From positions 7,641,501-7,705,500 of the forward strand of contig NW_026262701.1 in the NCBI RefSeq assembly GCF_021869535.1: DNA of 64,000 nt, in the 5' to 3' direction. The stretch is from Mytilus californianus (Eukaryota > Mollusca > Bivalvia > Mytilida > Mytilidae). The position numbers were made by a program, and so were the translations under genes. Below the pieces are notes generated by a model. That model ran no database searches and was not told the origin of the DNA. It was given only the letters and a program-made list of their open reading frames with translations. Shown piece by piece: positions 13,901 through 24,573 of the stretch. Positions within the stretch are counted from its first letter, which is position 1. Each line of letters begins with the position of its first letter.

Positions 13901-16900
13901 TCTTTCTACTTTCTGTTTTGATAATAACTATGTCAACCAATGAAATTTTTGACTCTGAATTTATGAATATGTCATTATGACAAACCCTTGGATCCTGAAA
14001 ATATCCTCAGAACAAAGTATAACTGAAAATATCTTCAGAACAAAGTATAACTGAAAATATCCTCAGAACAAAGTATAACAGAGCTGTGTCAGATCCTTGT
14101 AAGTGAACAGTATATCAATAGGAGACCGATTAATAAAAGCAATTTTGCTTGTTTCTGAATCCTATTTATTTCATCTATCGATTTATTTGAATAAAATATT
14201 GTTTAAACTAACAGTATATCAATAAGATTGACAATAAAGTAGCATGATTTACAGTTGAAACCTCAGTAATGATTAGCAGTGTTTAATGTTTGTATCTCAG
14301 TAAATAACTGTCAAGTATTTGAATAAGTGACACATATAGTAAGGACAAGACCTTGTTTATTTAAGAAATAATTCATGGAATCGATAAATTTGTTGGAAAT
14401 TTACACATGGCCTGGGCCGTGATATTCGAATTTTATCCTGAGCGTAAATTTATCGATTCCATGAATTATTTCTTAAATAAACAAGGTCTTGTTCATACTA
14501 TATGTGTCACTTATTAATGGCCCAGGCCATGTGTAAATTTACAACAAATCTATGGCTTCCATGAATTATTTCGATTCTAAGAGGACAAATACAGTCATTA
14601 AAAAACTGAAGTGAGAGTGGGTATGCCGTATGTGGGGCTGTTCTTTTTTACTCCCTGTTAGATAAAGCTAAAACATTCTAATAAATCTGTAGCTTGCATA
14701 AATATTTCGTAAATAGCAGCTAGAAAAATTGTTTTTAATTCTTTTAATTTTCAAACCCAACATTTGCCATTTTTGATTTACATGTTTTTCTCGTAATCCA
14801 AAGTTGACATTTCGTTACTAAGAAGCCGCCATGTTGACTTGCTGAAATCAGTAAATATGTGAATAATGCAATAGAATATAAAACAAAACAAAACCTACCT
14901 CAAAAATGCATTTTAATGCAATATTATACGAATTTCGATGGTTCACGTAACGGAAAAACCTTCAGCTTTAGCGTTTTCATTTGTATGACGTCATGTTTTG
15001 AAAGGACTTAAATGCGCCAAAAGCATTAGTGGACTTTCGCGGAATTTTATTTTATTTGGATTATGTAGATTTCGCCGAGCACTTGTGCGATAATTCTTTT
15101 TGTTATGCATCTGAATAAGAATAAAAGTTCTGTAGTCTTATTTTTTAATTGCAATTTAAAAAAAAAAAATCGGCATAGCTTTTGCAAATAGGTTTCGATA
15201 CATGTGGATTTACGTGGGAGGTATATTGTAACATCCATTATTATGTATATCTCTGAGTCTGCGCTAAATATAGATATATCGAGAATTTTATCACGGTGTT
15301 GTTTACAAAGCGAAAGAAGCAAGTCATATTAGAATATCACTTTATTTATGGTTTGAATTATTTTTCAGTTCATAAAAGTAAACCTGTGGAATTGTTGTAC
15401 AAAACTCCTTCGGATTGTAAAGGGATTGATAAAATAACATTTACTATAGAGTCTACAGATGTTAAAGATTTATGGGATAGGTATGACGTTATCAAATTAG
15501 TGTGAATTTTTTTTATGAAGCATTCTTAAAATTTCCTTTACCAAAGTTTATCAGCTGATATAGGTGTCTGACCACCAATTAAAAGTCTCTATCTGTTCAA
15601 CCAAAATTTGCAATTTTCACAGCTTTCTAAATATTTTAGCTTAAGTTTAACTTCATAGAAACCATGTATATCCTGAATTGTACATGTATTAGCTTTCTAC
15701 ATGCCAATTTTCAACATACCTTTAAAATCATATAAGAAAGAAGAGGCCTCCGGAATAGAGGTACCACTAAAAATAACCCCTGGTTTTCTGGAAATCTTAA
15801 ATTAGTATACTATGGAGTGCATTAATCCTCAATGTTGAATGCAAACTCATAGACAAGTAAATTTTGGCTCAAAATAGTCTTAATATATTTCTCTTTCACC
15901 AAAAGTTTCATTTCTGCCAATTTGTTGGTTAGTTTAAGTAAACAATGACATCACATGCACTATTTTTTGTGCGAGTAGGCCTACTTTCACATACGTTCTA
16001 AATTGGAGGGAGTAATTGGTGGTCTGACACCTATAGAGAAATTGCATATCCATCTGGATTGGCCTGTTTCTTTTTAAGTACTGTAAATTCATTGCTATGA
16101 TTATGATTGTTATATTGAGATTAACTATCAGCAAAGCTGCCTATATATATATGTATAAGATATGAGAATGCAAGTTCTTTTATTGCGATACTCATTCAGT
16201 CGCATTATTCGCCTTTGTAAATCATTTCTGAATTAACAGTACCATATACACTACATGAACTAGTTAATATTTTGGACAAATGTTTATTGTATCTCATTAT
16301 ACTGAACATTTTCTCTTGTAGAATCCATGATGATAAAGGATCAGAATTTAGCAGTGAGGAGGTGACCATGTTTATAAACAGCCTAGAATCTCATTTTCAC
16401 TCTTTGTTCCGAGTGAAGCTGTCAGTGAGTACATATACATGATAGTGACCATATTTATAAAGTGTTAGAAATCTCATTTGCAATTCTGATCTAAAATTTT
16501 AAAAGATATTTGTAAATTTTGGTTTAAACTGTAACAAACTGGTCCACAAAAAATTGTTTTGCTGAAAGTAGACAAGATCTAATTTTATGAATTAATTGTG
16601 GATGATATAATTTGAATTTGGTCCAAAATTATTCAATCCTTCCAAATTATTTAAAAAAAAAAAATTCTAAAATTTACATTATTCTTTCCTTTTTTTTTTT
16701 TCCTTGAGATTTACAATAAGCAACAGTGCCATGTCATTTCCAAAATAGGTAACGATGAATTAATATTTTTGTTTTTGGAATCATAAAATATGTATTTCAT
16801 TCTGGTAAACAGAGATTCATTGTCAGCGAAAGAAACAATGATGATATTGAACTTTTAAAGAAATAGAATGAGTATTGATGAAAGTTAAGTTGTTTAATTG

Positions 16901-19900
16901 TCTTTCCAGGCTTTACAGTTATACAGTGTAGGAACCTCATTATCCTATATTGGTGATGTTGGAAGATTAAAGGTAAGTTTACTGTGACTAGAGAAAATGT
17001 ATTATAGGAACAAAAGCTGCCAATTACTCAAATCAATGACTGTATTTGCTGAGACAGAGTGTCATTCAAACAGATTGTTTACACATTTCAGTTCCTAAAA
17101 ATGCTGAAGCTAAATGTTTTGAACCATTTAAAAGTCTAAAATTCATAGTTATCATGATCCTATTAAGGTCAAGTTACAGTAAATGGCTTATGTCACAGAT
17201 TTTGGTAAAATTTTGCATACATTTTGAACTCGTTGAACTATAATAACTGAAAATTGAAAAAATAGTGCATTTATCTCTTACTGTCTGAAATATTACTGTT
17301 TGAATTCTTTCAAAATAGGTGAATATATGTATAGGAAGCACATAAAATCAGGAAAAAAAAGTCCCAGACTTGTCATTAAATCATCAAATTTCCAATTTCA
17401 TGTCCAAAGATTTTTCTCAAAAAAACTGTTGTTGGTACATAAATTTCTGTTTTAATGATGTAAAATAATAATGGGGTCACCAGCATTGCTTTTACTGTAT
17501 ACATCATTCAAAGTAGTGTTCTAGATGAAAAAAATCACAAAACATCGAAATAATTGTAACGTTGTCGCTTTGTTGGCTGAAAAAGTCAATACTAACTAGC
17601 AGGGATGTCATAAGAAGCCAGCAACTGGCGGAAATCTCTGATAACTCAAGCTATCACCATCGGTTACTTTTTGTCTTACAAAAAAAAAAAAAAATGAGAG
17701 AAAATCCAGTAACAACGTTTACGTACAGTTCATATACATGGATAGCTACATTATTGTAGAGCTACGGAGATCAACTGATCAATATTTTTACAGATTGAAT
17801 ATCGCTATCATCGAAAATTGCAATGAGTTCCGAACGAAGTTTTACAAAATATAACTTGTCAACAATCCCGGTTTCAATTAAAAGCCATTAATTTCTACTT
17901 GGATGATACATGCAAATCCAAACCTCGGGGTTTACCCATTCCCATTTATTTAATCTTGTATCGCATGGTTGAACAAGGCGAACATCATATGACCAAGTTT
18001 CTTCAAGTTGAAAAATAAAAATTGTATACAAACTATTCTATAAATGCAAATGCTTGACTGTAGCTGAAATTGAATATCTATATCCAAATTAAATGAATAA
18101 AAACAGTAATCCTGCAAACAATTCATGGTCACATTTGTTGGGAAATCCCTAAATTAATGACTACAATATATCTGGTTATTTATAGCCAGCATATAATTTC
18201 GATCTGATATCTACCAGTACATGAAATTTTTATATTTTATGTTATGACAGGAAAAAACGTTCTGAAAGTATTTTCTAAGAGCTATCTTTTCGTATTTTAT
18301 TTCACAATTTTATCATTTAGATTATATTCTATTCAGATAATGATGGTTTTTCCTGTATAATCCATACAAAATGTGTCATTTTTCACAACCTGTAGCTTGA
18401 AAAAAATGCTCTGTGACCTATCATTTTTGTTATATTTTTGAACATACCACCATATATACTACATTTTGGCAAAGTATGAAAAAGTTCTGTCATTTTTCGT
18501 TTATACTCCCATACCACCTTAATACAATAAAAGAGATAAATGCCTTATTTTTTCGATTTACAGTTATAGTTCATAGAGATAATGTTGTATGCAAAATTTT
18601 ACTAAAATCTGTGACATGGCCCATTAACCATCTTTTGGTGTGTATAAAAAGCACTCATGCATAGTACGCACCCCTTTTTTAACCCTTGAAACTTGAGAAA
18701 AAAGTTTCTTGTGCTTTACACGCAGGGACTTTCTGGAAAAATCCCAACTTGAAACTGGGTAAAATGCGTCCATTTGAAAATTATTTCTTTTTCAGAGACA
18801 AATTGAACTCCAGTCCTGGTTGATTTCAGGGTAATGAAAATATTGTTGCAGAATAAATAATTAAGCAAACGATGTTTGATTCTTTATTGTTTCCACGGAT
18901 ATGTTTGATTGAAAACAACAGGAAGTGTTAAATCGGAAAGTTATTTAAATGAAAATTGTAGTCAGTGAATCTTGTACGGAATACGGAATCATTACAAATA
19001 TTCTTAAATACACAATAAATAAATAAGTTGTAATAATTATGTTGATAAATTAGTGCTGAAATAAATATTAATCTCTGCTTATTTTATTTATTGTTTGTTG
19101 GTATTCATTGAATCGTTTAATCCCGATTATCACACTCTTATTGAATATCAATTAAGAAGTCTAATCGTTGTCAAAACAAATCAATTGACAGATTAATTTT
19201 GTTGCTTAATCAAATCCGTACAGTTTACAAGATGGCATTGACATGTCTACTATTATGGTTTGTATGGAGGTTTTAATGCCCCCTCTGTTGCAGAGGGGAC
19301 ATTAAGTTTTACCCTTGTCTGTCCATACGTTCGTCAGTACGTCCCAAAATTGGTTTCCGTTCTCTAACTTTAGTTTGCCTCAACCAAATGTTATGAAACT
19401 TATACACAATGATTATTACCACAAAACACAGATCAAGTTTGAATTTTGGAGACGTCTCTTTTACTGTTCTAGAGTTATGCCCCTTTAAAAATTGAAAAAT
19501 CGCTTAATCTTTCATTTCCGTTCTCTTACTTTAGTTTGCCTCAACAAAATGTTATGAATCTTATACGCAATGCTTATTACTTCAAAACACAGATCAAGTT
19601 TGAATTTGGGTAGTGTCACTTCTACAGTTCTTGAGATATGTCCCTTTATAATGTTATATGCAAGCGGGGGCATCATCTGTGTCCCATGGACACATTCCCC
19701 ATTTATTTAAAAAATGTTTCAAAGTAAAAATATTTTCCTCCAGACCACATGGTTTCTTAATCGGAATTTGGCCTGAAAAAAAGTCGCAAGAACAGTGTAG
19801 CCATACATAATACGCAACTCCCTTTTCAGAAATCATTCCCAGGGTAACAACCCTGGTACTATACACACCAAAAGACAGTACTGTTCCTTGAACTTAAAAA

Positions 19901-22118
19901 ATGTTACAAATTTTATTTAGTTGTGTTGTTGGTTTTTTTTTTTAATTATACAAACTTTTATACAACTGCTGTATTACAATTTACCTGGATTATTGCATTG
20001 GTCTTGGGGATGATGTAATGTTACTGAATGATTTTGAAAGCAATTGCTTTAATGCTATGGCGTATAGCCATTTTTGTGATCCAGATCATGCCAAAAGATT
20101 TCGAGCAGATTCCTCATCTGTTATTTGACTATCAAAGAATGTTGAAGTCCGAGTGAAACATTTCATTTTTTATACCTGCAATTTTGTTCTATCGAATCAT
20201 GTCAGTTGTTGATTTGATATTGAAAATTTGACTGAATTATCCCTTATACGGTTTTTATGTTTTTTAATTCGTCTTTCAATTTGACAGAGGTCAATTTGCT
20301 CTTGTTCATTCATAAAATTATGGTAAAATCACTACCCACGTTATAGTAATGTAATGTAATCTCACATTATTTGTTTTAAAAGCAGCACAATTTACGCGTT
20401 CCGATTACGCGTACCATGTTTTTAATACTTCCATGAAATAACAATCCCAGTTATTTATTAAGCGTTTCCTTAATTGCTGATTGAAACTGATAGACTCCAC
20501 TCTGTAAACAAATTATATAATAATCAACTGATCAAGGTTACTTTTCGAGACAGTGTCAAATGTCATTATGACCCTCTAGGCAATTGAAAATGAGTACCCG
20601 TAATTCTCGGGAATTCAAAAGTTTTGTGTTTTATATTCAGAAGTTTTAAAAATCATAACAGTTAACTGAGAGAGTGTTTCTGATTGTCGTAATTAAACTC
20701 AAATAATTTTTCTCTGGTTTTGTGTAATGCGTGATCAGGGTGATTTCATTGGATGGTTTAAAATAGATCTTACCAGTCTTGACCATGCAGAAAATCGTCA
20801 AGTGTATTTACGTTGACTTCATGAAACTTTTAACAGAAAATTTCTGTGGTGTTATATAATTCATGCGACTATTTCAATAGTAATGAAAGAGGTAAAGCCT
20901 GAGCCAGTTCACATGTTAATGGACAGTTAACATACATTTCATGAAAATTTAGGAAGTGTCCCATCTTCAAATCTTTAAACGTTACGTAAGAGGGTGTGGA
21001 TGGGGTTTTCAGAATAGAGAATAATGGACAAAATAAAGAAAGAATAGAGAATAATGAGGTGCTAAAACATAAAGAATAGAAAATAATGGGCAAAAAGTAT
21101 AGAAAATAGAGAAAAATGGCTTAAAAAAAATAAAGAATACAGAAATGAAGGACCCCCACCCAGACCCTCATGTATGAATGAAAGATTCTTATTCTAAAAA
21201 AAAATGAAGTTCGGTAGAACTCTATCGTCACGAAAGTTGAAATCATCAACTGAATGGTCAAATTTAAACCAATTATGATAATTAAAATTAAGATAAAAGA
21301 AATAAAGATAATATTGCCAGGTGGATTGTCAGGTAAATTATTGCCCAGTAATAAACACCCTACAAGGGGACTAATCTATTATGATTTTTTCGGGAGTTAT
21401 ATGTTTCCGCAAATATATTTGCCTCCACCATAAGCTGGGTAAATGTGTCATCCCCCTGGGAAATGTAAAACATTGTAAATAGGACTCAGAAATAGGACTT
21501 GCAATTGCTTTAACAGCCTTTCAGGCTTTGATTTTTATGCCCCACCTACAATAGTAGAGGGGCATTATGTTTTTCGGTCTGTGCGTCCGTTCATTTGTTC
21601 GTTACGTCCGTCTGTTGGTCCATCCATTCGTCTGTCTGTCCCGTTTTAGGTTAAAGTTTTTGGTCAAGGTTGTTTTTGATGAAGTTGAAGTCCAATCAAC
21701 TTGAAACTTAGTACACATGTTCCCATGATATGATCTTTCTAATTTTAATGCCAAATTAGAGTTTTGACCCCAATTTCATGGTCCACTGAAAATAGAAAAT
21801 GATAGTGCGAGTGGGGCATCCTGGACACATTCTTGTTTAAGATGTGGTTTAAACAGAATGGTGAGAAAAAGTGTAGTCCAACAAAATCACATTCGGTTAA
21901 CATATGAATATACATATATATGTATGTCTTGTGAAAATTATTTGTGTTGTCCTGACACATATAGATTTAAAATGAAAGTGAAAGTTGTTTATTTTAAGCT
22001 GGTGATAAAAATTGTTTTTCTTTTTCTTTTTCAGATATTTTCTGCAGACCATGTTTTATGGATACTGAGATATCTAACAGTTTTATCCTTAGAACATTTT
22101 ACACAATCTTGTAGTTAA
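1782..22118 (+). CDS. CENPL: Centromere protein L (CENP-L), complete, 10 coding exons
   Basis: Coding exons are 1782-1920, 3533-3637, 5208-5320, 6315-6399, 12204-12364, 13002-13095, 15369-15480, 16322-16424, 16910-16972 and 22035-22118. All introns are GT-AG and the exons join in one frame to 352 residues plus TAA; human CENP-L has 344. The start is the first ATG after an in-frame TAG at 1773. Residues 1-80 are basic, Ser/Arg-rich and poorly conserved. Recognisable blocks are MTPLYKF (93-99), ERQKGL (120-125), LAWMVAMW (218-225), DLWDR (266-270) and SLESHFHSLFRVKLS (290-304). CENP-L pairs with CENP-N in the constitutive centromere-associated network at the inner kinetochore, where the complex recognises CENP-A nucleosomes and bridges to CENP-C and CENP-H/I/K/M. 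Identity rests on these blocks, in the right order and spacing. An upstream non-coding exon is probable but not located. Confidence 0.93.
2086..2872 (+). repeat. 190-bp tandem array ending in a GGCGAGACA-type element terminus
   Basis: Four units of about 190 bp begin CATTCACTCTGTGG (near 2086, 2278, 2467, 2656). The array ends with GTTGAGCCTGCGATTAACAG, AGGCGAGACACTGGG and the near-palindrome GGGTTCCGTGGAACCC. The same element, complete and reversed, is at 51625-52645. The 5' hairpin is missing here. Confidence 0.8.
2878..3040 (-). repeat. Interspersed repeat (GGAAATGGGGAATGTG family), reversed
   Basis: The segment from ACTAGTACGTATTTTTG to ACATTCCCCATTTCCATTC is the reverse complement of 53295-53470, and a 5' piece recurs at 31640-31700. 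The class is unknown. Confidence 0.7.
3533..3637 (+). CDS. CENPL: CENPL coding exon 2
   Basis: Follows a TATTGTAG acceptor, completes Gly47, and ends in phase 1 at AAAG/GTACAA. It is a charged segment rich in Arg, Glu and Ser with no recognisable fold. It is the least certain internal exon because it is poorly conserved, but frame and phase fit on both sides. Confidence 0.82.
4040..4312. mobile_element. Foldback MITE in CENPL intron 2
   Basis: Two arms of about 126 bp (4040-4168 and 4185-4312) are reverse complements at roughly 85-90% identity and are separated by a spacer of under 20 bases. The ends read TTACAGCCGAT and ATCGGCTGTAA. There is no reading frame, so it is a non-autonomous foldback element. 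No clear target duplication is seen. Confidence 0.85.
4747..5110 (+). repeat. 55-bp tandem repeat, about 6.5 copies
   Basis: TCCAG occurs at 4751, 4806, 4861, 4916, 4971 and 5026 (exactly 55 bp apart), with a decayed copy at 5080. The unit contains GATGTGCCAAGGTCATGTG. It lies in the CENPL intron just before the TPLYKF exon. Confidence 0.9.
5208..5320 (+). CDS. CENPL: CENPL coding exon 3 (TPLYKF block)
   Basis: Follows a TTATAG acceptor, completes Gly82 and ends in phase 0 at GCG/GTAATA. Encodes W-K-L-F-K-M-T-P-L-Y-K-F and the helix after it, the clearest N-terminal match to vertebrate CENP-L. Confidence 0.93.
6315..6399 (+). CDS. CENPL: CENPL coding exon 4
   Basis: Follows a T-rich tract and TGCAG acceptor; phase 0 in, phase 1 out (GCAG/GTTAGT). 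Begins with ERQKGL, matching EKQKGL of vertebrate CENP-L. Confidence 0.92.
6680..7410 (+). repeat. GAAGATGTGGTATGA interspersed repeat, long copy
   Basis: Runs from AAGATGTGGTATGATTGCC through ACAGCCTTCAACAA, GACAAATGGAAAACAATTC, TTACAGGCTCATGAATTGGG and CAATCCGTACACATC. It recurs at 27716, 28976, 29360, 31875 and 53500. Short open frames in it are not conserved between copies, so it looks non-coding. Confidence 0.75.
8720..8997 (+). repeat. ATGCCCC-type Pearl/Helitron-like element, 5' arm lost
   Basis: Starts in the right arm of the hairpin (AGTAGAGGGGCATTATG), followed by GTCCGTTCATCCGTCTGTCC, and ends GAGTGGGGCATCTGGG, TATGGACACGTTCTTG. The more complete copy is at 21532-21838. Confidence 0.75.
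9561..11959 (+). repeat. GTCGAG-type element with ~145-bp GACCTTGACC tandem core, nested
   Basis: Begins with the hairpin GTCGAGCCTGCGAC, TTTT, GTCGCAG, then GCTCGAC and a GGCGGTGGCG stretch. The core repeats TGACCTTGACCTCATTTTCA with TATATTTGGTGTATGG several times at 9700-10710. It ends AGGCGAGACATTTCAGCGTG, TGCACTCTTGT. It is itself interrupted by a MITE at 10714-11621. Confidence 0.8.
10714..11621. mobile_element. 908-bp MITE with 25-bp TIRs and TA target duplication
   Basis: The left end CCGTAGAAAGGCTTGTATAG (continuing TTCGC) and the inverted right end (continuing TCCGC) match 24 of 25. Both sides carry TA. Excising the element and one TA restores CAACTATATTTGG, the sequence of neighbouring tandem units, so the boundaries are exact. 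It has no long ORF. A TA duplication points to a Tc1/mariner-type transposase in trans. Confidence 0.92.
12204..12364 (+). CDS. CENPL: CENPL coding exon 5
   Basis: Follows a TGTTTCAG acceptor and ends in phase 0 at ATGCAG/GTAGTT. Encodes residues 148-201, ending in the W-M-Q that corresponds to the W-F-Q of the vertebrate protein. The intron before it is 5.8 kb and almost wholly repeat-derived. Confidence 0.9.
12520..12748 (+). repeat. GACCTTGACC-family 3' fragment
   Basis: A decayed copy just after CENPL exon 5: ATGTCAACTATATTCC, CTCATTTTCATGG and the end TTTTAGTGTGTGTACTCATG match the 3' portion of the 9561-11959 element. Confidence 0.6.
13002..13095 (+). CDS. CENPL: CENPL coding exon 6 (W-M-x-A-M-W block)
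   Basis: Follows a TTTTTCAG acceptor; phase 0 in, phase 1 out (CCAG/GTATGA). Encodes FDC-x4-P and LAWMVAMW, a strong family signature. Confidence 0.94.
13995..14078 (+). repeat. 28-bp tandem repeat, three copies
   Basis: CTGAAAATATCCTCAGAACA plus AAGTATAA occurs at 13995, 14023 and 14051, with one C/T difference in the middle copy. Confidence 0.92.
14326..14577. mobile_element. Compound foldback repeat in CENPL intron 6
   Basis: Arm 14327-14393 (AAGTGACACATATAGTA to CGATAAATTT) is the reverse complement of 14447-14513 with two mismatches. The next segment, TTTACACATGGCCTGGGCC (14399-14418), returns inverted at 14519-14540 together with a third copy of CATGAATTATTTCGAT. This makes a stem with a second, overlapping stem. 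Confidence 0.85.
15369..15480 (+). CDS. CENPL: CENPL coding exon 7
   Basis: Follows a TTTTTCAG acceptor, completes residue 233, and ends in phase 2 at GATAG/GTATGA. Encodes the strand pair ending in KDLWDR, matching the KALWDS segment of vertebrate CENP-L. Confidence 0.92.
15560..16034. mobile_element. 475-bp MITE with 22-bp TIRs in CENPL intron 7
   Basis: ATAGGTGTCTGACCACCAAT (+TA) at the left end faces its inverted copy at 16013-16034 with a single mismatch. The interior is unrelated and non-coding. TA dinucleotides flank both ends, compatible with a Tc1/mariner-like origin, but the exact boundary is ambiguous. Confidence 0.8.
16322..16424 (+). CDS. CENPL: CENPL coding exon 8 (SHFH helix)
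   Basis: Follows a CTTGTAG acceptor, completes Arg270 and ends in phase 0 at TCA/GTGAGT. Encodes SSEEVTMFINSLESHFHSLF, the most conserved stretch of the protein. Confidence 0.95.
16910..16972 (+). CDS. CENPL: CENPL coding exon 9
   Basis: 21 codons, phase 0 at both ends, between TTTCCAG and AAG/GTAAGT. Matches the vertebrate segment of the A-x-R-L-x-x-V-x-T-S type. Confidence 0.92.
17560..19270 (+). other. CENPL intron 9, first part: no assignable element
   Basis: AT-rich sequence with many short stop-broken frames. Around 18670-19230 it resembles the interior of the 10714-11621 MITE (CATAGTACGCACCCC, AACAGGAAGTGTTAAA, CAAGATGGC), which hints at a distant relative, but I could not find its terminal repeats. 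Confidence 0.3.
19271..19705 (+). repeat. ATGCCCC-type Pearl/Helitron-like element
   Basis: The 5' hairpin ATGCCCCCTCTGTTGCAGAG, GGGACAT is followed by GTCCATACGTTCGTC. Two body units contain TAGTTTGCCTCAACCAAATG and ATGAAACTTATAC. The 3' end is CAAGCGGGGGCATCATC plus the hairpin TGTGTCCCATGGACACA. Confidence 0.85.
21005..21145 (+). repeat. Degenerate AGAATAGAGAATAATGG repeats
   Basis: AATAGAGAATAATGG-like words recur about five times between 21010 and 21140, at irregular spacing. No further structure is visible. Confidence 0.5.
21532..21838 (+). repeat. ATGCCCC-type element (short form)
   Basis: The hairpin ATGCCCCACCTACAATAGTA, GAGGGGCAT is followed by GTCTGTGCGTCCGTTC and repeated GTCCGTCTG words. 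One body unit follows, and the end is GTGGGGCATCCTGGACACAT, TCTTGTTT. It lies 200 bp before the last CENPL exon. Confidence 0.85.
22035..22118 (+). CDS. CENPL: CENPL coding exon 10 and stop
   Basis: Follows a CTTTTTCAG acceptor. Encodes 27 residues (core ILRYLTVLSLEHF) and a TAA stop at 22116-22118. The intron before it is 5.1 kb. Confidence 0.9.
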   Translation: MFSADHVLWILRYLTVLSLEHFTQSCS

Positions 22119-22208
22119 TACTTAAATGACTTAAGTTTTAGCATAATTATTTTATTGATTATTTTTGTGGTTGTTTTAGAAATAACATATTATGCATATG
22201 GGCGGCCA

Positions 22209-22214
22209 AATAAA
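22209..22214 (+). terminator. Candidate poly(A) signal of CENPL
   Basis: AATAAA lies about 90 bases after the CENPL stop codon, in a sensible position for 3' end formation. In DNA this AT-rich the hexamer is frequent, so usage is a guess. Confidence 0.35.
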
Positions 22215-23748
22215 AAAAACTAGGCAAGGCCAACTAGTTTACATGAAATTAAATTTATAGATCTAATATATTGTACAGGTTTTCATGCAAAGTGCTTTTG
22301 ACACAAATAGCCTTTATTTCTGAAATAGTCCTTACATACATAACAAAACAGATTCAGTTAAACCTCATTTCACTGCTCTATTTTGTGTTAACCACCATGA
22401 TCCAAACCGTGGTCCCATGATGATTGTACTAGATTTATTACCAAAATCTTAATAATATGTATCTCATAGGAAAGCATGTAATGATTTTATAAAACAAGGC
22501 TTTATTTTAACAGATTTTTTTTTATAAAACAATATCTTATCGGCCAGTAAAAACAAGTAAATATCAAACCTTCACAATGTACAGTTTAGTGTTGGAGAAA
22601 GGCTAATTTAAAAGATTTAATAAAGATAATATGCTCAACAGAGAAACTAACTTTGAGTAGAAAGAAAAAAATGAAGAATAAGCTGAACAGTATGAGAATT
22701 CTTGGTAATAGCAATTGATTTTACTGTAGAACTAAATTTCATAAATGGTAGAATAAACACCATACAAGGATTAAATTCTAGACAATTTACATGTTTAGTA
22801 AAAGTTCAGTAAAATGATGTTAATATTAAGTTTGTAGTTCAAATTAATCATTGTTTTCAAAACAAACATAATAAATTTGAATATATATTTTATACTTTCT
22901 AAGGTTCAGGAAATTGTTACAGATTATTATAAAATAGTTTTTAAATTTGCTTAAATACATTTTTTTTTAAATGCTGACACCATAACTTTAGCAAGTTTTT
23001 AAAAGTTTTTAATCTATATTCAATTCTGAAATTACAATTTGACATGATTAATCAATAATGGATGATAGTGTAGTTTTTGAGAAAAGTTTGCTGCCTTCAG
23101 ACATGAAGTATTTCAACATCTGTGATATTTTCTAGACTTTGTGTGTATTACTTCCAAGCAAATATTACAATGTAATTGAAAGGTAATTCTTAAAATTACA
23201 TGGCAAAATGGCAATGTAATTCATTACTTTCAATTACATGTAATTGAAAATATGCTCAATTAAACATTACTTAAAATTGCTTTTAAATTTGTAATTAATT
23301 ACATGACAGTTATTACAATTGCATTTTATATACCACAGGTCTGGTTAAGAAATGAGACTTTCAGGGGCATTAGGTAAATCACTGAATATGAAACGATTAA
23401 TTATTGTTTGCTTAATGAGCACTGGCTATTATTTCATGTATATTTTCGGGACTATGAAAAAAATTACCAGTACTGCTATTCCACAAATAATAATGAATCC
23501 ACAGTATTAAATAAATCTAAATATAGAAGTCAATGAGTCATCAACAACACATAAGAAATTTAGAGGTCAACATAGAAAAGTTTAAATAAACTTAAGAGAC
23601 TATCAAAGATCAACACAATTTGTTAGATTCATTGTGAAAGAAAACAGCAGTATTACTTCAAGAAATACTCTATTTCAGTTAGGACAATTGATTAATTGAC
23701 TGTGTGAAGTATTGCCCTTTTCCAGTAATTTTGTTATTCAATAGTTTT
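22215..23748 (+). other. Intergenic, AT-rich, no gene seen
   Basis: No supportable exon. At 23150-23330 a patch repeats TAATTAC/ATGTAATTGAAA words in both orientations, giving short palindromes such as TTACATGTAA. Confidence 0.5.
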
Positions 23749-24573
23749 TGTCTTGCCTTGACGGAGTCAAAAAGCGAGACATAGGTATGCTGTATCCGGC
23801 GTCGGCAACGGCGTCAACAATGTATTAGTTTGTGATTAGGTCTAGTTCATGGTGAACCACTAGTGGTAGGTCAATAATATTTGGTATGCAGTTGAATTAG
23901 CATTGGCACATCTCATTACCATGGAGATTATTTGGCCCTGCCCCCTCAGTCAAGGTCTATTGACTTTGAAACTTTTCATAGTTTACATGTATTAGTTTGT
24001 GATTAGGTCATTTTTATGGGGAATCACTAGTGGTAGGCCAATGTTAATTGGTGTTCAGTTGTATAAGCATTAGCACATCTCATTTCCATGGAGAATATTT
24101 GGCCCCGCCCCCTCAGTCATGGTCTATTGACTTTGAAACTTTTGCTAAGTTTACATGTATTAGTTTGTGATTAGATCAGTTTAAGATGAACTGCTAATGT
24201 TAAGTCAATGATATTTGGTATGCAAATTTATTGGCATTTGCAAGTATCGTTTCCATGGAGATTATATAGCCCCACCCCTGATCATGGTTCATTGACTTTG
24301 AAACTTTTACATAGTTTACAAGTTAATGTTTGTGTTTAGGTTTGTTTAAAGGGAACGACTTATAATAATTCAATGGTATTTGGTATGCAGTTGTATTAGC
24401 ATTGGCACATCTCATTCCATGGAGATTGTTTAGCCATGTACCTTCAGTCATGGTTCATCGACTTTGAATATTTGCACAACTTAAATGTTAAAGTATTGCT
24501 ATTTTAATTTCAACATTTGCATTATCAAAATTACAAAAAGGCGAGACATATCTCTGTGATAACAGTTTATTAG
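23749..24573 (+). repeat. GTCTTGCC-type Pearl/Helitron-like element
   Basis: The 5' hairpin GTCTTGCCTTGAC, GGAGTCAAAAAGCGAGAC is followed by GGCGTCGGCAACGGCGTCAAC. About four ~180-bp units contain ATTAGTTTGTGATTAGGTC and TTTGGTATGCAGTTG. The 3' end is AGGCGAGACATATCTCTGTG, ATAACAGTTTATTAGTT. Confidence 0.8.

Noticed and set aside
14986-14993. TGACGTCA, a perfect CRE site
   Set aside because: A single 8-bp word inside repeat-derived intron DNA, without promoter context.
17950-18132. Minus-strand open frame in CENPL intron 9
   Set aside because: Low-complexity translation, no splice context, no recognised domain.
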